From an uncultured Acidobacteriota bacterium (GTDB taxonomy: Bacteria; Acidobacteriota; JAAYUB01): a DNA stretch of 7,592 nucleotides. The stretch is from the NCBI GenBank assembly GCA_937925645.1, contig CALAMB010000372.1:1-7592 (forward strand), read 5' to 3'. Both the position numbers and the translations under genes were made by a program. Of this stretch, positions 4,595 to 7,592 are shown piece by piece. The notes under the pieces are model-generated. The model made no database searches. It was not told where the DNA came from and saw only the letters and a list, made by a program, of their open reading frames with translations. The first letter of the stretch is position 1; each line of letters begins with the position of its first letter.

Positions 4595-7312
4595 ATGATC
4601 GGCCAGACCGTGGGGCATTACCACATCGTCGAGGAGCTGGGCGCGGGGGGCATGGGCGTGGTGTACCGGGCCGAGGACACCCGGCTCCGGCGCGCCGTGG
4701 CGCTCAAGTTCCTGCCGCCGGAGCTGAGCCGGGACGAGGCGGCGAAGCGGCGGTTCCTGCACGAGGCGCAGGCGGCCGCGGCGCTGGACCATCCGAACAT
4801 CTGCAACATTCATGAAGTGGCCGAGACGGCCGACGGGCAGATCTACATCGCCATGGCGTGCTACGCCGGCGAGACGCTGCGGGAGCGTATTGCGAAGGGG
4901 CCGCTGCCGCTGGAAGAGGCGCTGCGGATCGCGCAGGAGGCGGCGGCGGGGCTGGCCCACGCCCATGCCAAGGGGATCGTGCACCGGGACGTGAAGCCGG
5001 CCAACCTGTTCCTGACCTCGGACGGGCTGGTGAAGGTGCTGGACTTCGGGCTGGCGAAGCTGGCGGCGGGGTCGGCGGTGACGCGGACGGGGACGACGCT
5101 GGGGACGGCCGGGTACATGTCGCCGGAGCAGGCGCGGGGGGAGAGCACGGACGCCCGGACGGACGTGTGGTCGCTGGGGGTGGTGCTGTACGAGACGGTG
5201 GCGGGGCGGCCGCCGTTTGCCGGCGAGTATCCGCAGGCGGTGATGTACGGGATCCTCAACGAGGCGCCGGAGCCGCTGACGGGGCTGCGGACGGGGGTGC
5301 CCATCCAACTGGACGGAGTGATCGCCAAGGCGCTGGCGAAGGATCCCGCGGACAGATACCAGACGCTGGCGGACCTGGCGGTGGACCTGCGGGGCGTGGC
5401 GCGAGTCGTGGCGGGCGGTCCGGCGACGCCGTCGCCGGTGACGGGCCCGACGCCGGTGGCGCAGGCGACGGCGGTGCCGATGAGGCGGCCGCTCTGGAAG
5501 CGCTGGCCCGCCGGGGTCGCCGCGGTCCTGCTCCTCGCCGCGATTGGAGCCGGCATTTACCTCTGGGCGCCGTGGCGCCCAACGGAGAAGCCGTGGCGGC
5601 CGGTGCGGCTGAAGCTGGCGGTGCTGCCGTTCGAGAACCTGGGGGCGCCGGACAAGGAGTACGTGGCGGACGGAGTGACGGAGGAGATCACCGGGCGGTT
5701 GGCGCAGGTGTACGGGCTGAGCGTGGCGGCGCGGACCAGCGTGATGGAGTACAAGAAGAGCCCGAAAAAAGTCTCTCAGATCGCGTCCGAGCTGGGAGTG
5801 GACTACCTGCTGGAGGGGTCGGTGCGGTGGCAGGGCGGCGCGGCGGGGGCGGAGCGGATCCGGGTGACGGCGCAGCTGATCCGGGCCGCCGACGGGATGC
5901 ACCTGTGGAACGAGCAGTACGACGAGACGGCGGCGGACATCCTGGGGAAGCAGTCGCTGATCGCGGAGAAGGTGGGCGCGGCGCTGGTGGTGAAGCTGGT
6001 GGACGGCGAGTGGCAGGGTTACAGGGACAAGGATGGCCGGCCGCTCTACACCCGGAACGCCGCGGCGTACGATAGCTATATGAAGGGCAACGAAAAGATG
6101 AAAGAGATAACCGCCTTGAACCTCGACGAGGCGTTGAAGTTTTACGAAAAGGCGGCCGCGCTGGATCCGGGGTTCTGGGAAGCCTTGGACGGCCAGTATA
6201 CTGTTCACGACTATTTCCGATATATTTTTGATGACCGCAGCGAGCGGCGGGCGGCGCTGGCCTGGAAGGCCTTGCAGAAGTGGGGAGAGCTGGAGCCGGA
6301 CAACCCGATTTATCACATGGCGTTAGGCGGGTGGTATGCCCGCTTCAAGGCCGACTACCAGCTGGCCGAGCAGGAAACCCTCCTGGCCGAGCAGGGCCGG
6401 CCGGGTGCACCGGCCATCTTGCACAATCTCGGTTCATTTGCCATGAGTCAGGGAAAATTCAATGAAGGGCTCCGGTACAAGGAACGGCTTGTTCAACTCC
6501 ACCCAGCTAATGGGTATGCTCACAATATTCTGGGCTACTACTATGTCAGATTTCAGCGCTACGCCGATGCCGAACGGACTCTAAAGCGGGCCATGGCCGT
6601 GGATCCGGAGGCGATAGAGGTCTACCCATACCTGCAGATGGCATGGCTCTACGTCCGGCGGGACGGCGACCCGGCGAAGGCGGTGAGATACCTGAACAGC
6701 CTTACGCCCGCTCTGCGGCAGAAGGTGCAGAAATCGTATTTTTATGTTCGCTATCTGTACTGGACCGCTCATTATGAGCGATTTCTGGAGCACGTCCGCA
6801 GTCTCGAGGATATTATAGATGAGGGTAGCTTTGCTTTTGAGATTCCCTTGAAGGCGGTGTGGGTAAGTCGTGGATTGGACGGGATGGGCCGGAGGGAAGA
6901 GGCGCGGGCGGCGTACACCGAGGCGTTGCGCCGGCTGGAGAAGCTGGAGCAGGAGCGGCGGGGCAAGGGCCAGGAAGCGCGCCTGCTGGCCACCCGCAGT
7001 GAAATCATGCGTGGCTTGGGCAGAAAAGAGGAAGCCATCCGGATGGCCCGGGAAGCCGTGGAGATGATCCCGTGGGAGAGGGACGACGCGGGCCACTTGC
7101 AATGTGTATACGCTCTGGCGATGGTTTACGCCCGGTTTGGGGAAAACGACCAGGCCCTGGACCAGCTGGAATACTATTTCAGCCATCCCGCGCCGTATGA
7201 GAACATCAACATGATCAAACTTCAGCCGGAATTCAAACCGCTCCTGTCGCACCCCCGGTTCAAGGCGCTGGAGAAGAAGTACCCGCCGGACAAGCCATAC
7301 GAGGGTGAATAG
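4595..7312 (+). CDS. Transmembrane Ser/Thr protein kinase with TolB-like and TPR regions
   Basis: A 905-residue PknB-type (Hanks) kinase. Residues 9-270 are the kinase domain: glycine loop GAGGMGVVY (16-24), ATP-contact lysine K38 in VALK, helix C glutamate E57, catalytic loop HRDVKPAN (130-137, D132), DFG (150-152), GTAGYMSPEQ (170-179) and DVWSLG (190-195). All key residues are present, so it should be active. Activation-loop Thr residues at 163-171 are likely autophosphorylation sites. A Pro/Thr/Ala linker (275-296) leads to one membrane helix at about 305-324. Residues 338-470 resemble the TolB N-terminal-like domain (LAVLPFENLG, YVADGVTEEI, VDYLLEGSVR). Residues about 488-890 hold TPR-like helical repeats. 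The C-terminal half is predicted periplasmic. I chose the ATG at 4595 because MIGQTVGHY is the usual start of this family; a TTG at 4559 would add 12 residues. The only ribosome site is a G-run (4584-4589). The last codons and the stop come from a repeat array. Confidence 0.93.
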   Translation: MIGQTVGHYHIVEELGAGGMGVVYRAEDTRLRRAVALKFLPPELSRDEAAKRRFLHEAQAAAALDHPNICNIHEVAETADGQIYIAMACYAGETLRERIAKGPLPLEEALRIAQEAAAGLAHAHAKGIVHRDVKPANLFLTSDGLVKVLDFGLAKLAAGSAVTRTGTTLGTAGYMSPEQARGESTDARTDVWSLGVVLYETVAGRPPFAGEYPQAVMYGILNEAPEPLTGLRTGVPIQLDGVIAKALAKDPADRYQTLADLAVDLRGVARVVAGGPATPSPVTGPTPVAQATAVPMRRPLWKRWPAGVAAVLLLAAIGAGIYLWAPWRPTEKPWRPVRLKLAVLPFENLGAPDKEYVADGVTEEITGRLAQVYGLSVAARTSVMEYKKSPKKVSQIASELGVDYLLEGSVRWQGGAAGAERIRVTAQLIRAADGMHLWNEQYDETAADILGKQSLIAEKVGAALVVKLVDGEWQGYRDKDGRPLYTRNAAAYDSYMKGNEKMKEITALNLDEALKFYEKAAALDPGFWEALDGQYTVHDYFRYIFDDRSERRAALAWKALQKWGELEPDNPIYHMALGGWYARFKADYQLAEQETLLAEQGRPGAPAILHNLGSFAMSQGKFNEGLRYKERLVQLHPANGYAHNILGYYYVRFQRYADAERTLKRAMAVDPEAIEVYPYLQMAWLYVRRDGDPAKAVRYLNSLTPALRQKVQKSYFYVRYLYWTAHYERFLEHVRSLEDIIDEGSFAFEIPLKAVWVSRGLDGMGRREEARAAYTEALRRLEKLEQERRGKGQEARLLATRSEIMRGLGRKEEAIRMAREAVEMIPWERDDAGHLQCVYALAMVYARFGENDQALDQLEYYFSHPAPYENINMIKLQPEFKPLLSHPRFKALEKKYPPDKPYEGE

Positions 7313-7392
7313 GTGAATGGGTGAATGGGTGAATAGGTGAAATAGGTGAATAGGTGGATGGGCGAGCCGGCGAATGGGCGAACCGGCGAATA
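7304..7392. repeat. Octamer array GGTGAATN grading into GGCGAANN, starting inside the kinase gene
   Basis: Eleven units in tandem: seven GGTGAATA/GGTGAATG types (one with an extra A at 7336-7344, one GGTGGATG), then GGCGAGCC, GGCGAATG, GGCGAACC and GGCGAATA. A decayed GGCAAATA follows. The first unit (7304-7311) encodes the kinase C-terminal Gly-Glu and most of the stop TAG (7310-7312). The shift from GGTGAAT to GGCGAAN runs along the array and shows local spread of the T-to-C variant. A reverse-strand open frame rich in Phe, Thr, Tyr and Pro over this tract is an artefact of the repeat. Confidence 0.92.
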
Positions 7393-7437
7393 GGCAAATA
7401 ACCCAAATTCTTTTTCGAATTTCATCACGGATTCGGC

Positions 7438-7592
7438 ACTCTGGCCCGCGCGCGAAGCGCTTTGGATAGCGCGAAGCGCTCTGGAGTGCGCAGGCTAGAC
7501 TGCGCTTTGGATTGACGCGAAGCGTCTTTGGATTTTACAGCCGTCGCAAATCGACAAACCGTTCCGGAATCCAAAGCGGCGTCCAGCCGCCG
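7438..7592. repeat. Modular hairpin element with CTTTGGAT boxes
   Basis: Short perfect hairpins alternate with a CTTTGGAT-like box. Hairpins: GCGC-GAA-GCGC (7450-7460), AGCGC-GAA-GCGCT (7468-7480), GCGCAG with loop GCTAGA and CTGCGC (7488-7505), GACGC-GAA-GCGTC (7514-7526), and probably GCGGC-GTCCA-GCCGC near the right edge. Boxes: CTTTGGAT at 7460-7467, 7505-7512 and 7526-7533; CTCTGGAG at 7479-7486; the inverted ATCCAAAG at 7569-7576. There is no U-run, so it is not an ordinary intrinsic terminator for the kinase. It continues off the right edge. The interval 7396-7437 between the octamers and this element shows nothing recognisable. Confidence 0.75.

Noticed and set aside
4502..6316. 604-residue open frame antisense to the kinase
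   Set aside because: It is antisense to the intact kinase, has low-complexity Arg/His/Pro/Leu composition and no domain. It results from the extreme G-ending codon bias of that gene half.
7222..7428. Minus-strand 68-residue frame rich in Phe, Thr, Tyr, Ser and Pro
   Set aside because: It is the reverse translation of the GGTGAAT octamer array and overlaps the kinase end.
7450..7526. Rho-independent terminator of the kinase
   Set aside because: The hairpins are GC-rich but none is followed by a T-run on the plus strand, and their repetition with a common box suggests a repeat element instead.

Overview
This is a GC-rich bacterial window, about 65-70% GC in the genes by eye. It carries four genes in two divergent transcription units, separated and bordered by non-coding DNA made almost entirely of short tandem repeats with 6, 7 or 8 bp units. 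The gene styles suggest Acidobacteriota or a similar high-GC environmental lineage: a membrane Ser/Thr kinase with the MIGQ...HY start fused to a TolB-like domain and a TPR tail, and a multi-pass PDZ-GAF-GGDEF protein. No marker gene is present, so this placement is an inference.

Minus-strand unit (3830 down to 57): three closely packed genes in the order methyltransferase A (3830-3072), methyltransferase B (3064-2384) and a membrane diguanylate cyclase (2369-57). The gaps are only 7 and 14 nt, so they look like one operon. The first two genes use GTG starts; the first has a near-perfect Shine-Dalgarno. The cyclase has an N-terminal membrane segment, a PDZ domain predicted to be periplasmic, about nine more membrane segments, a GAF domain and a GGDEF domain with conserved metal, guanine and I-site residues.

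Plus-strand unit (4595-7312): a 905-residue Ser/Thr kinase with an intact catalytic core, one transmembrane helix, a TolB-N-like domain and a long TPR region. A likely extended -10 promoter lies at 4532-4540. Base composition drops sharply inside the gene near where the TPR region begins.

Non-coding DNA: 1-55 is a heptamer array abutting the cyclase stop codon. 3847-4531 is a dense mosaic of at least ten short-unit arrays, several of them in inverted or duplicated copies. 7304-7392 is an octamer array that starts inside the kinase gene and supplies its stop codon. 7438-7592 is a modular element in which small hairpins of different sequence alternate with a CTTTGGAT-like box. No tRNA, rRNA, transposase or CRISPR array was seen.

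Both units look like signalling systems that link a periplasmic sensing module to a cytoplasmic enzyme: c-di-GMP in one case and protein phosphorylation in the other. Nothing in the sequence ties them to each other beyond adjacency. The most unusual content of the window is the repeat architecture rather than the genes.
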